Assembly: GCF_900163665.1 (NCBI RefSeq) | Contig: NZ_FUIA01000019.1 | Location: forward strand, 186,001-250,000 | Direction: 5' to 3' | DNA: 64,000 nt | Origin: Frigoribacterium sp. JB110 | Lineage (GTDB): Bacteria; Actinomycetota; Actinomycetes; Actinomycetales; Microbacteriaceae | Shown here: positions 1-8,785 of the stretch, piece after piece | Position numbering within the stretch: position 1 is the stretch's first letter | Layout: every line of letters starts with the position of its first letter | Made by a program: the position numbers and the translations under genes | Notes under the pieces: model-generated | The model's input: the letters and a program-made list of their open reading frames with translations, nothing else | Told to the model about the DNA's origin: nothing | Database searches by the model: none

Positions 1-17
1 ATCGACCTCCTCTCCGA

Positions 18-1058
18 ATGACAACGACCCTGCGCCGTGCGCTGCCCGCGTTCGTCGGCGTTGCCCTTCTCGTCCTGTTCGCGATCCTCTCACCCGCCGT
101 CGGGGCGAAGTCCCTCCCGATTGACCAGGTGATCTCCGTGCTATGGCAGCCGGACGACAGCGCAGCATCCGTGATCGTATGGGGTCTCCGGATGCCTCGA
201 GTACTGCTCGGCGCGGCTGTGGGAATCGCCCTCGGAGCGGCCGGGGCTCTCGCACAGGCGGTGACGAGGAATCCCCTTGCCGACCCGGGCCTGCTCGGCG
301 TGAATGCCGGCGCATCGGTTGCCGTCGCCATGGCAATCACCTTCGGCGGGGTCAGCCACTACCTGGGCTTCGTCGCCTGGGGCGTCGTGGGCGCCACCGT
401 CGCGGCGGTCATTGTCATCACTGTGGGCGCGGCAGCGCGGATCGGGGATCCCCGCACGCGTCTCGTGCTGACCGGCGTCGCTCTCTCCGCGATGCTCACC
501 TCGGTCACCTCCGCTCTGACGGTGACCGACTCGACGACGCTCAATCGCTTCCGCATCTGGACGGTCGGGAGCCTCGCCGGGCGAGGTTGGGAGGTCGCCG
601 TGCCCACGGCCCTATGCGTCGCGATCCTGCTGCTGCTCGTCACACCGCTCATCCGCGATCTTGGCACGGCGGCGCTGGGAGACGACGTGGCCCGGGCGCT
701 CGGAGCACACGTGGTGAGGACCCGTTGGCTCGTCGTCGGCGGATTCGCCGCGCTCAGCGGTGTCGCGACCGCAGCCGCAGGCCCGATCGGCTTCGTCGGA
801 CTCATCGTCCCGCACCTGGCACGCATCGCCACCGGTCCCGCTCTGGGTTGGAACGTGGCTGGCAGCGCGGCACTCGGCGGCGCTCTCGTCCTCGCGTCGG
901 ATATCGTCGGGCGCGTGGCCGTCCGACCGGGAGAGCTGGACGTGTCGATCGTACTCGCGTGCATCGGCACCCCGGTCTTCCTCCTCCTCATCGTGAAGAC
1001 CCGCCGGCGACGAGCATCCACGGCGAAACGGAGCGCAAGGGTGGAAGCTACCCGATGA
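18..1058 (+). CDS. FecCD-family iron-siderophore ABC transporter permease (first of pair)
   Basis: This 346-residue, highly hydrophobic protein matches the FecCD/BtuC-type permease family, which forms one half of the membrane channel importing ferric siderophores. The family landmarks are visible: LRMPRVLLGAAVGIALGAAG near residue 57, followed by the TRNPLADPGLLG segment and later GPIGFVGLIVPHLAR. Its length is normal for the family. The stop overlaps the start of the next permease (ATGA), so the two are translationally coupled. Its ATG also overlaps a TGA, suggesting another coupled gene just left of the window. The binding protein is not seen. Substrate specificity cannot be read from the sequence. 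Confidence 0.9.
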   Translation: MTTTLRRALPAFVGVALLVLFAILSPAVGAKSLPIDQVISVLWQPDDSAASVIVWGLRMPRVLLGAAVGIALGAAGALAQAVTRNPLADPGLLGVNAGASVAVAMAITFGGVSHYLGFVAWGVVGATVAAVIVITVGAAARIGDPRTRLVLTGVALSAMLTSVTSALTVTDSTTLNRFRIWTVGSLAGRGWEVAVPTALCVAILLLLVTPLIRDLGTAALGDDVARALGAHVVRTRWLVVGGFAALSGVATAAAGPIGFVGLIVPHLARIATGPALGWNVAGSAALGGALVLASDIVGRVAVRPGELDVSIVLACIGTPVFLLLIVKTRRRRASTAKRSARVEATR

Positions 1059-2092
1059 GCGCGCCCGCAGGTTCCGGCTGGAGAACATCGACGCGTGCGC
1101 GGCGGCGAGGCGGACACGTCGCATTCATGGTCCTTGCCGCAGTTGCTCTCGCGATCGTGGGACTGGGCGTGGGGACGTACGCGATTCCGGTCTCGGACAT
1201 CGTAGCGACCCTTTTTGGCACCGGAGGCGAGCGGGAAAGCGTCACGGTCAGAGACCTTCGCGCCCCGCGCATGGCCGCGGCACTCCTCGTCGGGGCCGCG
1301 CTCGCAGCCGGCGGATCGCTCATGCAGACGCTGACCCGCAATCCACTCGGAAGCCCCGACCTGCTCGGCATCTCCGCCGGTGCATCCACTGGCGCGCTTG
1401 TCAGCATCATCGTCGCTGGTCAGCTCGGCGCCGTCGTCGGAGTGGGTGCGCTGGTGGGCGGCGCCGCGGCGGCAGCTGTCGTGTTGGCCCTCGCTGCGCT
1501 GACCCGCGGCACCGACCGCATGGGAACGGTCGTACTGGTGGGGGTCGCCGTCGGGCTGCTCGCGCTGGCCGTCAACACCTTCCTGATCTCGGCAGCCTCC
1601 TCACAGACCGCACTGCAGGCCTCCGTATGGCTAACGGGCAGTCTCCACGCCGTCACTTGGGCCCAGATCGGCTGGCTCGCGGGGGCCTGCGCACTGCTGC
1701 TGCCCGCCGCCGCGGTGGCCACGCGCCCGCTTCGGATTCTGGTCCTCGGGGATGACCTCGCGACATCGCTCGGAGCGCGCTTGCGCAGCGCCCAACTGTT
1801 CGTCCTCGCCGTCAGCGTGCTTCTTGTCGTGGTGACCGTCAGCGTCGCGGGCCCGATCCCATTCGTCGCGCTGGTCGCTCCGGCGCTCGCACGACGTATC
1901 ACGGGCACGGCGGGCTCGGCGCTGGGAGCGTCAGTGGCCTGCGGGATGCTCCTGGTGGTCGCGGCCGAGATCGTCGGAACGATTCTGCTGTCACCGGTGA
2001 CCCTCCCCGTCGGTGTCGTCACCGGAGCGATCGGCGGGATCTATCTGCTACTGCTGCTGGCGGCGCCGCTCTGGCGCAGCCGCCGTACGTGA
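1055..2092 (+). CDS. FecCD-family iron-siderophore ABC transporter permease (second of pair)
   Basis: A 345-residue FecCD permease, presumably the heterodimer partner of the preceding gene. It carries the same landmarks: LRAPRMAAALLVGAALAAGG, TRNPLGSPDLLG and GPIPFVALVAPALARR. The open frame runs much further upstream, but that part is out-of-frame sequence over gene one. The ATG at 1055 is chosen because it overlaps the upstream stop by four bases and gives a normal FecCD N-terminus. Its 3' end overlaps the convergent TetR gene by about 50 bases. It probably acts with the FepC-like ATPase at 6616. Confidence 0.9.
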   Translation: MSAPAGSGWRTSTRARRRGGHVAFMVLAAVALAIVGLGVGTYAIPVSDIVATLFGTGGERESVTVRDLRAPRMAAALLVGAALAAGGSLMQTLTRNPLGSPDLLGISAGASTGALVSIIVAGQLGAVVGVGALVGGAAAAAVVLALAALTRGTDRMGTVVLVGVAVGLLALAVNTFLISAASSQTALQASVWLTGSLHAVTWAQIGWLAGACALLLPAAAVATRPLRILVLGDDLATSLGARLRSAQLFVLAVSVLLVVVTVSVAGPIPFVALVAPALARRITGTAGSALGASVACGMLLVVAAEIVGTILLSPVTLPVGVVTGAIGGIYLLLLLAAPLWRSRRT

Positions 2093-2769
2093 CCCAGAGC
2101 TCGCTCGATCATGACCTCGAAATGGTCGTCGTTGGTCCCGAGTTCGAGGTCGAGCGCTGCACGGGACAGTGGCACGTCGAGGTCCCTGTGAACATCCAGC
2201 CACGGCGCCGGCACGGGCGCGCTGTGCTCGCGTCGCGTCGCGTCGTCGCTGCGGTCGTTCCGGTCGTCGATGAGGAGCGTGTACCCGAAGATGTCGACGA
2301 GGAAGAGCCCGCGCACGGCGACCGCGTCCTCGAGGCGAAGGCCGATGCCGGTGAGGAAGGCGAGCATCCGCTCCGTCGAGAGGATGCGCGAGATGGGTAC
2401 GGTGGTCAGCGTCACCGTCTCGGTCAGCGAGATCAAGGCAGCACGTGGGTGCTGCCTGTAGAACGCCCGGCCCTCGCGATACATCTGTCGGAAGGAATCC
2501 TCCCAGTGTTGCGGATCGAAGTCGTGCGCAGGGATCGCGTTCGTCATCTCCGCGGCGACGAGATCAATGACCTCCTGGCGATCGCTGACATGGTTGTAGA
2601 GCGCACGCACTGTTACGCCAAATTCCTCGGCAAGCCTCCGCATCGTGAGCGCAGGGAAACCTTCAGCGCCCGCGATACGCAGAGCGGCCGTGGCGATCAC
2701 CTGCTTGTTGATCGTCCTACTGCCGCCTGCTCTCGGGCGCCCGCGCTTCTTCGGAGCAGTCTCAGTCAT
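2041..2769 (-). CDS. TetR-family transcriptional regulator
   Basis: A 242-residue protein with a basic N-terminal tail (KKRGRPRAGG), a TetR helix-turn-helix around residues 22-68 (ALTMRRLAEEFGVTVRALYN) and a helical C-terminal ligand-binding half. It lies convergent to the permease pair and divergent to the fused ABC transporter, the usual position for a local repressor. Upstream of its ATG there is no clear Shine-Dalgarno but a TAGACT hexamer about 8 bases away, which would give a nearly leaderless transcript. The inverted repeat at 2783-2812 overlaps this promoter and is a plausible operator. The ligand is unknown. Confidence 0.85.
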   Translation of the reverse strand: MTETAPKKRGRPRAGGSRTINKQVIATAALRIAGAEGFPALTMRRLAEEFGVTVRALYNHVSDRQEVIDLVAAEMTNAIPAHDFDPQHWEDSFRQMYREGRAFYRQHPRAALISLTETVTLTTVPISRILSTERMLAFLTGIGLRLEDAVAVRGLFLVDIFGYTLLIDDRNDRSDDATRREHSAPVPAPWLDVHRDLDVPLSRAALDLELGTNDDHFEVMIERALGHVRRLRQSGAASSSSR

Positions 2770-2782
2770 AACGCAACAGTCT

Positions 2783-2812
2783 AATCAACCATATATACAT
2801 GCAGTGTTGATT
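2783..2812. promoter_or_regulatory. Inverted repeat in the tetR / ABC transporter divergent promoter
   Basis: Perfect 7-base arms AATCAAC and GTTGATT are separated by 16 A/T-rich bases containing ATATATACAT. The repeat lies between the divergent TetR gene and the fused ABC transporter, over the likely tetR promoter. This fits a TetR-type operator, but binding is inferred only from position and symmetry. Confidence 0.45.
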
Positions 2813-2838
2813 TAATGGCTAGCTCGTCCTACGCTGAG

Positions 2839-2852
2839 TTAGGTGAACCTCA
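2839..2852. promoter_or_regulatory. Candidate iron box (DtxR/IdeR-like operator)
   Basis: TTAGGTGAACCTCA is a near-palindrome: TTAGGT, two central bases, then ACCTCA where perfect symmetry would need ACCTAA. It resembles the actinobacterial DtxR/IdeR half-site TTAGGT. It sits just upstream of the fused siderophore-type ABC transporter and overlaps a possible GTG start at 2843, which argues for the later ATG at 2882. Iron control fits the locus but is inferred. Confidence 0.45.
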
Positions 2853-2881
2853 CTACAGAGCAATCGCCAGGCACACTTTCG

Positions 2882-5800
2882 ATGTCAACGAGCGACGATG
2901 AAGAAGCGAAAGTACCCATCGAGGCCACACCGCCACGAAACGATCTGGCTCCGACACTCTCGATCGTGGCCCGGCAGCGGGCGTGGTTCGTTCTCGCTGC
3001 CGTGTGCGCCGTGCTCTCCGGCGCCTGCTCACTGGCACCGTACATCGCAGTGTTCGCAACAGTCACCGTGTTGTTCGACGGGGACGTCATCGGCGATGCT
3101 GGCGCGGCGGTGATCGCGATCGCCATCGGATGCGCACTCGCGATCATCGCCCGCGCCGTGCTCAGCGGCATCTCCACCCATATCGCGCACGTCGCCGCGT
3201 ACCGGGCACTCGCCGACATCCGGCTCGAGCTCGTGCAGCGGATGCACCGGCAACCCGTTAGCCGCGTGCGCACCCTCTCATCGGGGCAGACGAAGAAGCT
3301 GTTGCACGACGATGTCGAGCAATTGGAGGAGGCGCTCGCTCACGGCATCACCGATCTATCGGCAGCAATCGCGGTTCCGGTGACCACCACCGTGCTGCTC
3401 TTCGTCGTCGACTGGCGACTGGCGCTCGTCGCCCTGCTCGCCCTGGTACTGCTCGTCATCGTTTCAGGAATCGGCATGGCCAGGGCGCAAGGCAGCAACG
3501 CCGCGTCCGCCGCTCATCTGGTCGTGCAGAACAGCGTCGTCATGGGCTATCTCAACGGCATCGCTGTCATCCGCTCGTTCCTCGGAAATGCCGGCGACTT
3601 CGACGCGGCCCGCGACGCAGTCCTGCGCGGACTCGAACTCCAGCAGAAGAGCTTCCGAAGCCCGCTGCGGTGGGTCGTCGCGTTCATGAGCGTTGCAACT
3701 GGGCTCGCAGTCGTCTTCCTCATCCCGACCACAGGTCTCGGGTTCGTGGCTGGCGAGGTCGACTTCCGGGAGCTGACACTCTTCCTCCTCATCGCGCTGG
3801 GGTATCTATCACCCGTGATCTCAATCGTGGGTGTCGCGGCGACCGCCCTGACACGAATCCAGTTCTCGTCGATCGCGATATCCGCGGCGCTGGCGGAGCC
3901 GCAGCTGGTCGAACCTTCCTCCCCCACCATGCCGGACGCCTACGACGTGCAACTGGAGAACGTGAGGCTGTCGTTCGGCGACCGGGCTGCCCTCGACGGT
4001 GTCGATCTACAGGTGCGGGATGGGGAGCACATCGCCTTGGTAGGAGCGACGGGTGCCGGAAAGTCGAGCATCGCGGGGATCATCGTCCGCCACCTCCAGC
4101 CCGATACGGGGCGCGTCCGGATAGGCGGGATCGAGGTCGGCGACATCGGCTCAGAGGGGCTCGCGCAGTTGGTCGCGTTCGTGCAACAGGACGAACACGT
4201 GTTCGCAGCGACTCTTCTTGAGAACATCCGCATCGCACGCCCGGATGCCACCGACGGGGAGGTTCGCGCCGCGGGCGAGGCAGCACAGCTCGGGGATGTC
4301 GTCGCAATCCTCGCAGACGGCTGGGACACAATGCTCGGCCCCGGCGGCAGCGGACTGTCGGGCGGACAGCGGCAGCGCATCTCAATCGCTCGCGCGCTGC
4401 TTAAGGAAGCTCGCATCGTCATCCTCGACGAAGTCAGCGCATCGCTGGACACCGAAACGGAACGCCGGACGCTGGAGGCGATCGCAGATCTCACACGTGA
4501 CCGGACGGTCATCGCGATCGCCCACCGCCTGGACACGATCATCGGCAGCGACCGCATCGTCGTGGTGGAAGACGGACGGATCCTCGACCAGGGTACGCAT
4601 CCGGTGCTGTTGGAACGGTGCGAGCGGTACGCCGCCCTATGGTCCGCCTATGAGACAGTCGGTGGATGGCACCTGGGAGGGCGCCCCTCCGGCGATGCCG
4701 CCGTCCCAGAGTCACAGGTCTCGAGCTCGTCAGCAGCCGCCGACGAGCTGGAGATATCCGATCCCGACGACCCGCTGCGGAAGGCCGTGCAGGAGGTCAT
4801 CCGGCCGGGCGTGGGCGCCCTGGGGTTCGCCGCACAGTGGCACGCACTGCTCGGGCGGGGCTGGTCGAGGCTGCTCAGACGCGGCGTACCGAGACTCATT
4901 CTCGAAGGTGCGGCGCGCGGCGTCCCCCTCGTGGCGATCTTCGTGATCCTGATCGCCGCAATCGAACAGCTGCAAGGAGGTTCGGCAGTGACACCAACCC
5001 TCATCTGGAGCGTCACCGCTGTGCTCACGTTCGGGCTCGTCACCCGGTTCTTCCTCGCCGAATGGACCAACCGCGAAATATGGGACATCGCAGCCGTCGC
5101 CAAGACGGACCTGCAGTTGTCGGTGCTCGACCGGGTGCGGCGGGTTCCTCTGGGCTTCTTCCGCCGGAACGACTCCGGCAGGCTCACGACGCTCGTCAAC
5201 AACGACATCATGATGCTCGACTTCCAGAACGTCCCCCAGCAGATCGCCGGCGCCGTGCTGCAGCCGTTGATGTCCGGCATCATCCTCGCGATCATCGACT
5301 GGAGATTGGCCATCGCCGCGTTCATCGGCATCCCGCTCTTCCTCCTCATCACCGGCGTCACCGACCGCGTCTACCACCGAGTCTTCGCCCGCATGCACAC
5401 CGTGCGCGCGGAGGCGACCACGGTGCTCGTCGAACAGGCCGCCGGCACCGTCCAACTGCGCGAATCGAAGGAGTCGCCGATTGCGCGGAGGCTGCCGGAC
5501 GCGGTCGAGTCACTCCGCGAGGCGAGCGTGAAGATGTCGGTGCGTGCGGCACCGCTCACGGCTCTCGGCTCGATCGCGGTCGAGATCGGGCTCGTCGCAC
5601 TCATCCTGCTCGGAGCCGGACTGCTCGCAAACGGGACCATCGGCCCCGTCGAGCTGCTGTTGTTCCTGCTGCTGAGCCTCACGATGTACCAACCGTTGCA
5701 GGAGCTGACCGCGTTGACCGGGTACCGCCGCAACCAGGAGCAGATCGCCAAGAAGATCGACGACGTATGGTCGGCCGCTCCGCTCAGCGAACCCGACTCG

Positions 5801-6619
5801 CCCGCCACGCCGGCAGACGCCGGTGTGCGATTCGAGCACGTGTCCTTCGCGTACCCCTCCACAGGCGACGACTCCGAAAACCGTAACGCAGGCGGCGGAG
5901 TAACGAACGTGAGCTTCGAGGCCGAGGCCGGCCAGCTCACCGCCATCATCGGGGCATCGGGTGCCGGCAAAAGCACCCTCGCCCATCTGACCGGCAGACT
6001 ATGGGACGCCGACTCCGGGAGCATCCGAATCGGCGGATACACGCTGCCGGAGCTTGGCACGGCGGCCGTGACTCGACTCGTGACGACCGTGTTCCAGGAT
6101 GTGTACTTGTTTCCCGACACGATCCGCGCGAATGTGGAGATTGGCCGCCCCGGCGCCTCCGACGACGAGATCTGGAGAGCACTCGAGCATGCCCAGATCA
6201 ACGACACGATTAGGAACATGCCATCGGGACTGGACACAGTCCTCGCCGAAGGGGGCACCGATCTCTCAGGTGGGCAGCGACAGCGGCTGTCGATCGCGCG
6301 CGCCCTGCTGAAGGACTCGCCCATGCTCATCCTGGACGAGGCCGTGGCCGCCGTCGATCCAGAGACCGAGGCGCGAGTGCAGCAGGCCATCGCCGAGCTC
6401 ATGCGAGGGCGGACCGTCATCGTCATCGCCCATCGGCTCAGTACGCTCCGCCACGCCGACCGCATCGTCGTGTTCGATCGTGGACAGGTGGACGCCGTCG
6501 GCACACACGAAGAGCTCATGACCACGAGCATCACCTATCGCGGACTGCTCGGTGAGACCGCAACGACACCGGATATGCCGGGAAGCGAACCGATCGCCAC
6601 CGGAGGAACACTCGAGTGA
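2882..6619 (+). CDS. Fused ABC transporter (TMD-NBD-TMD-NBD), siderophore-importer-like exporter fold
   Basis: A protein of 1245 residues from ATG 2882 (a GTG at 2843 would add 13 residues but overlaps the candidate iron box). It joins two exporter-type half transporters. NBD1 has a Walker A VGATGAGKSS near residue 390, signature LSGGQRQRISIA near 492 and Walker B VILDEVSASLD. NBD2 has IGASGAGKST near 1023, LSGGQRQRLSIA near 1130 and LILDEAVAAVD. Both sites look catalytically complete. Beside FecCD and FepC genes it resembles the IrtAB/YbtPQ class, which imports iron-siderophores with an exporter fold; drug or siderophore export is the alternative. Its stop overlaps the next start (GTGA). Confidence 0.9.
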   Translation: MSTSDDEEAKVPIEATPPRNDLAPTLSIVARQRAWFVLAAVCAVLSGACSLAPYIAVFATVTVLFDGDVIGDAGAAVIAIAIGCALAIIARAVLSGISTHIAHVAAYRALADIRLELVQRMHRQPVSRVRTLSSGQTKKLLHDDVEQLEEALAHGITDLSAAIAVPVTTTVLLFVVDWRLALVALLALVLLVIVSGIGMARAQGSNAASAAHLVVQNSVVMGYLNGIAVIRSFLGNAGDFDAARDAVLRGLELQQKSFRSPLRWVVAFMSVATGLAVVFLIPTTGLGFVAGEVDFRELTLFLLIALGYLSPVISIVGVAATALTRIQFSSIAISAALAEPQLVEPSSPTMPDAYDVQLENVRLSFGDRAALDGVDLQVRDGEHIALVGATGAGKSSIAGIIVRHLQPDTGRVRIGGIEVGDIGSEGLAQLVAFVQQDEHVFAATLLENIRIARPDATDGEVRAAGEAAQLGDVVAILADGWDTMLGPGGSGLSGGQRQRISIARALLKEARIVILDEVSASLDTETERRTLEAIADLTRDRTVIAIAHRLDTIIGSDRIVVVEDGRILDQGTHPVLLERCERYAALWSAYETVGGWHLGGRPSGDAAVPESQVSSSSAAADELEISDPDDPLRKAVQEVIRPGVGALGFAAQWHALLGRGWSRLLRRGVPRLILEGAARGVPLVAIFVILIAAIEQLQGGSAVTPTLIWSVTAVLTFGLVTRFFLAEWTNREIWDIAAVAKTDLQLSVLDRVRRVPLGFFRRNDSGRLTTLVNNDIMMLDFQNVPQQIAGAVLQPLMSGIILAIIDWRLAIAAFIGIPLFLLITGVTDRVYHRVFARMHTVRAEATTVLVEQAAGTVQLRESKESPIARRLPDAVESLREASVKMSVRAAPLTALGSIAVEIGLVALILLGAGLLANGTIGPVELLLFLLLSLTMYQPLQELTALTGYRRNQEQIAKKIDDVWSAAPLSEPDSPATPADAGVRFEHVSFAYPSTGDDSENRNAGGGVTNVSFEAEAGQLTAIIGASGAGKSTLAHLTGRLWDADSGSIRIGGYTLPELGTAAVTRLVTTVFQDVYLFPDTIRANVEIGRPGASDDEIWRALEHAQINDTIRNMPSGLDTVLAEGGTDLSGGQRQRLSIARALLKDSPMLILDEAVAAVDPETEARVQQAIAELMRGRTVIVIAHRLSTLRHADRIVVFDRGQVDAVGTHEELMTTSITYRGLLGETATTPDMPGSEPIATGGTLE

Positions 6620-7410
6620 GCACGACCACAAGCGCCGCCCCGATCAGTCTGGAAGCGCGCGGGATCACCGTCGCCTACGACCGGAGCGTCGTGATCGAGA
6701 GCCTGCAGCTCGAGATCGCACCGCGTTCGTTCACGGTGATCATCGGACCGAACGCCTGCGGGAAGTCCACCCTGCTGCGCTCCCTCGCGCGCCTGCTGAA
6801 GCCTTCCGACGGTGGCGTGCTACTTGAAGGCGCCGATCTGGCGACGCTGCCAACCAAGGCGATCGCGCGGAAACTCGGCCTACTGCCACAGACCCCTTTA
6901 GCACCTGACGGCATCACCGTGTCCGACCTTGTCGGACGGGGCCGCTACCCGCACCAACGCTTGCTCGCACGATGGTCCGAAGCGGATGAACGCGCCGTGA
7001 ACAACGCGATGCTCGCCACACGAATCGAGAGCCTGGCCGACTTCCCTGTCGACGAGCTCTCCGGCGGACAACGGCAACGAGCCTGGGTCGCGATGACCCT
7101 GGCGCAGGAAGCCTCAGTACTCCTGCTGGACGAACCGACGACCTATCTCGACGTGTCGCACCAGTACGAGCTCCTTGATCTGTGCAACCGATTGCGCGAA
7201 CAGGGCCGCACGATCGTCGCGGTGCTGCACGACCTCAATCAGGCAGCCAGGTTCGCCACGGACCTGGTCGTTATGCACGACGGCGCGGTGGTCGCGACCG
7301 GAACTGCGAGAGAGGTCCTCACGCAGGAGCTGGTCGAGACCGTGTTCGCGTTGCCATGCATAGTCATCGACGATCCGATCTCAGGAACACCGATGGTTGT
7401 TCCGCGATAG
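6616..7410 (+). CDS. FepC-like iron-siderophore ABC transporter ATP-binding protein
   Basis: This 264-residue ATPase has Walker A GPNACGKSTLLR near residue 37, signature LSGGQRQRAWVAMTLAQ and Walker B LLLDEPTTYLDVSHQ, typical of the FepC/FhuC family that powers FecCD permeases. The GTG start overlaps the preceding stop and is preceded by GGAGGA. It presumably energises the permease pair at 18-2092, although the exporter-fold transporter and the divergent tetR gene lie between them. One operon for all plus-strand genes is possible but not shown. Confidence 0.92.
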   Translation: MSTTTSAAPISLEARGITVAYDRSVVIESLQLEIAPRSFTVIIGPNACGKSTLLRSLARLLKPSDGGVLLEGADLATLPTKAIARKLGLLPQTPLAPDGITVSDLVGRGRYPHQRLLARWSEADERAVNNAMLATRIESLADFPVDELSGGQRQRAWVAMTLAQEASVLLLDEPTTYLDVSHQYELLDLCNRLREQGRTIVAVLHDLNQAARFATDLVVMHDGAVVATGTAREVLTQELVETVFALPCIVIDDPISGTPMVVPR

Positions 7411-7519
7411 CAGCAGTCCAGACGCACTCCCGACGACGCTGTCGTGGTCTCCCTGCGGGTCTGTCAGATGAACAATGAAGATGTTCTTGACGGCTTCGGC
7501 CGGGGCTGACCTGCTGTTT

Positions 7520-7673
7520 AATTGTCACGGCGTGTGCTGTTGTCCTGACACCGACGAGTCGCCCTGGCCGGGGTTCGCCGTCACTGTCCCGGAGCCTCTC
7601 GGGGCTGGGTGGAACGTGACTTCATAGGACCTTGTTCGCGCACGATGCCTCGTCATTGTTGTGTCCGCTCCAA
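7520..7673 (+). ncRNA. Candidate IS110 bridge RNA
   Basis: The non-coding left part of the IS contains GC-rich potential hairpins such as CCGGG/CCCGG around 7568-7592 and GAGCC/GGGCT around 7592-7607. It also contains GACTTCATAGGACC at 7618-7631, which closely resembles GACTTCTATAGGTCC at the right end (8770-8784). In IS110 elements a bridge RNA from this region carries guide segments matching donor and target DNA. The boundaries and the RNA itself are inferred from family knowledge and this internal match. Confidence 0.3.
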
Positions 7674-7703
7674 CCTCTCCAGAGGCTCCCTCCGTTGGAG
7701 AGG
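7674..7703 (+). promoter_or_regulatory. Hairpin sequestering the transposase ribosome binding site
   Basis: A perfect 8-base stem CCTCTCCA/TGGAGAGG with a 14-base loop lies just before the transposase ATG at 7710. The right arm contains the Shine-Dalgarno GGAGAGG, six bases from the start, so the hairpin would hide it when the RNA is folded. Other insertion sequences use similar structures to limit transposase made from read-through transcripts. Confidence 0.45.
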
Positions 7704-7709
7704 AACCTC

Positions 7710-8771
7710 ATGGAAGAACACCTGCATTTGACCAGCACGATCGTCGTCGGTGGCATCGACGCGCACTCGAACACCCATCACGTTGCGGCCCTCGATTCCT
7801 CGGGTCGCCGCCTCGGCAGCCAGGAGTTCCCCGCTTCGACCCGCGGCTATCAGGACGCGCTGGATTGGCTAGGACGCTTCGGTGTGATCGACAAGATCGG
7901 GATCGAGTCGACGGGGTCGTACGCGGCCGGCATCACCAGATTCCTTCTCGCTCGCGGCGTTGAAGTTGTTGAGGTCAACCAGCCCCACCCTCACCTGCGT
8001 GCCCGTCGCGGCAAGGACGACGCGATCGATGCCTAAGCGGCGGCGATGAAAGCTCTCTCCGGCCATGCAGCGGTCGTGCCGAAGACCACCACCGGCGTTG
8101 TCGAATCCATCCGCATCCTGCGGGTCAGCCGGGACTCCGCGATTCGTTCCCGCACTCGTGCGCAACTTCAGCTTCGCGATCTGCTCATCACAGCACCTGC
8201 TGAGTTGCGAGAACAGATCACCGAGCGCACCACCGCCGCGTTGATCGAGCGCTGCGCGGGCCTCCGCCCTGACCGCGACAACATCGAGGACCCATTCCAT
8301 GCCACCAAATACGCGCTCCGCACGCTCGCGAAGCGAGTCCTGGACCTCACCGTCGAGATCCGTGACCTCGACGTCGTGTTGCAGGATCTTGTCGCCCGAA
8401 CGACGCCCACTCTGGTCTCCAAGCTCGCGATCGGCACCGGTCACGCTGCCCAACTGCTAATCACGGCCGGGCAGAACATCGACCGGCTGCACTCCGAAGC
8501 CGTGTTCGCGCGGCTCTGTGGTGTCGCACCGATACCGGTCTCCTCCGGCAAAACCCAGCGGATGCGTCTGCACCGCGGCGGCGATCGACAAGCCAACGCC
8601 GCCCTCCACATGATCGCGGTCTGCCGACTCCGATACCACGAGCCCACGATCGCTTACGCGCAACGCAGACTCGCCGAAGGGCTCTCGAAAAAGGACGTCC
8701 TCCGGTGCCTCAAACGCTTCATCGCCCGTGAGGTCTACCACGACCTGAAAACCGACCTCGGACTCACTTGA
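7710..8771 (+). pseudogene. IS110-family transposase, interrupted by one in-frame TAA
   Basis: From ATG 7710 (well-placed GGAGAGG) the frame encodes the DEDD RuvC-like domain: GGIDAHSN (D), GIESTGSY (E) and GKDDAIDA (two D). The frame stops at TAA 8034-8036 and resumes in the same frame for 241 residues, giving the Transposase_20 half with LCGVAPIPVSSGKTQR and its conserved serine, then RGGDRQANAALH. Family members usually read DAxDAEAAAR here, so the TAA most simply replaces a Glu codon by one base change. Apart from the nonsense codon the gene looks complete. Re-initiation at ATG 8046 would yield only the second half. Confidence 0.85.
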
Positions 8772-8785
8772 CTTCTATAGGTCCG

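Larger units (their letters stand above)
7500..8784 (+). mobile_element. IS110-family insertion sequence (ends approximate)
   Basis: A transposase reading frame of the IS110 family (7710-8771) is preceded by roughly 200-300 bases of structured non-coding DNA, the layout expected of IS110-group elements, where the left non-coding end encodes a bridge RNA. IS110 elements have no clear terminal inverted repeats, so the exact ends cannot be seen. The right end is placed just after the transposase stop, because sequence coding for an AraC-type domain begins immediately beyond. The left end is a guess inside 7411-7600. Confidence 0.6.

Noticed and set aside
143..1054. N-terminal extension of the second FecCD permease frame to 649 residues
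   Set aside because: The extra part is Arg-rich out-of-frame translation of the first permease; the ATG at 1055 overlaps the upstream stop and gives a normal permease.
8034..8036. TAA in the IS110 transposase as recoded amino acid
   Set aside because: No recoding signal is seen, TAA is not used for selenocysteine or pyrrolysine, and a simple Glu-codon mutation explains it.
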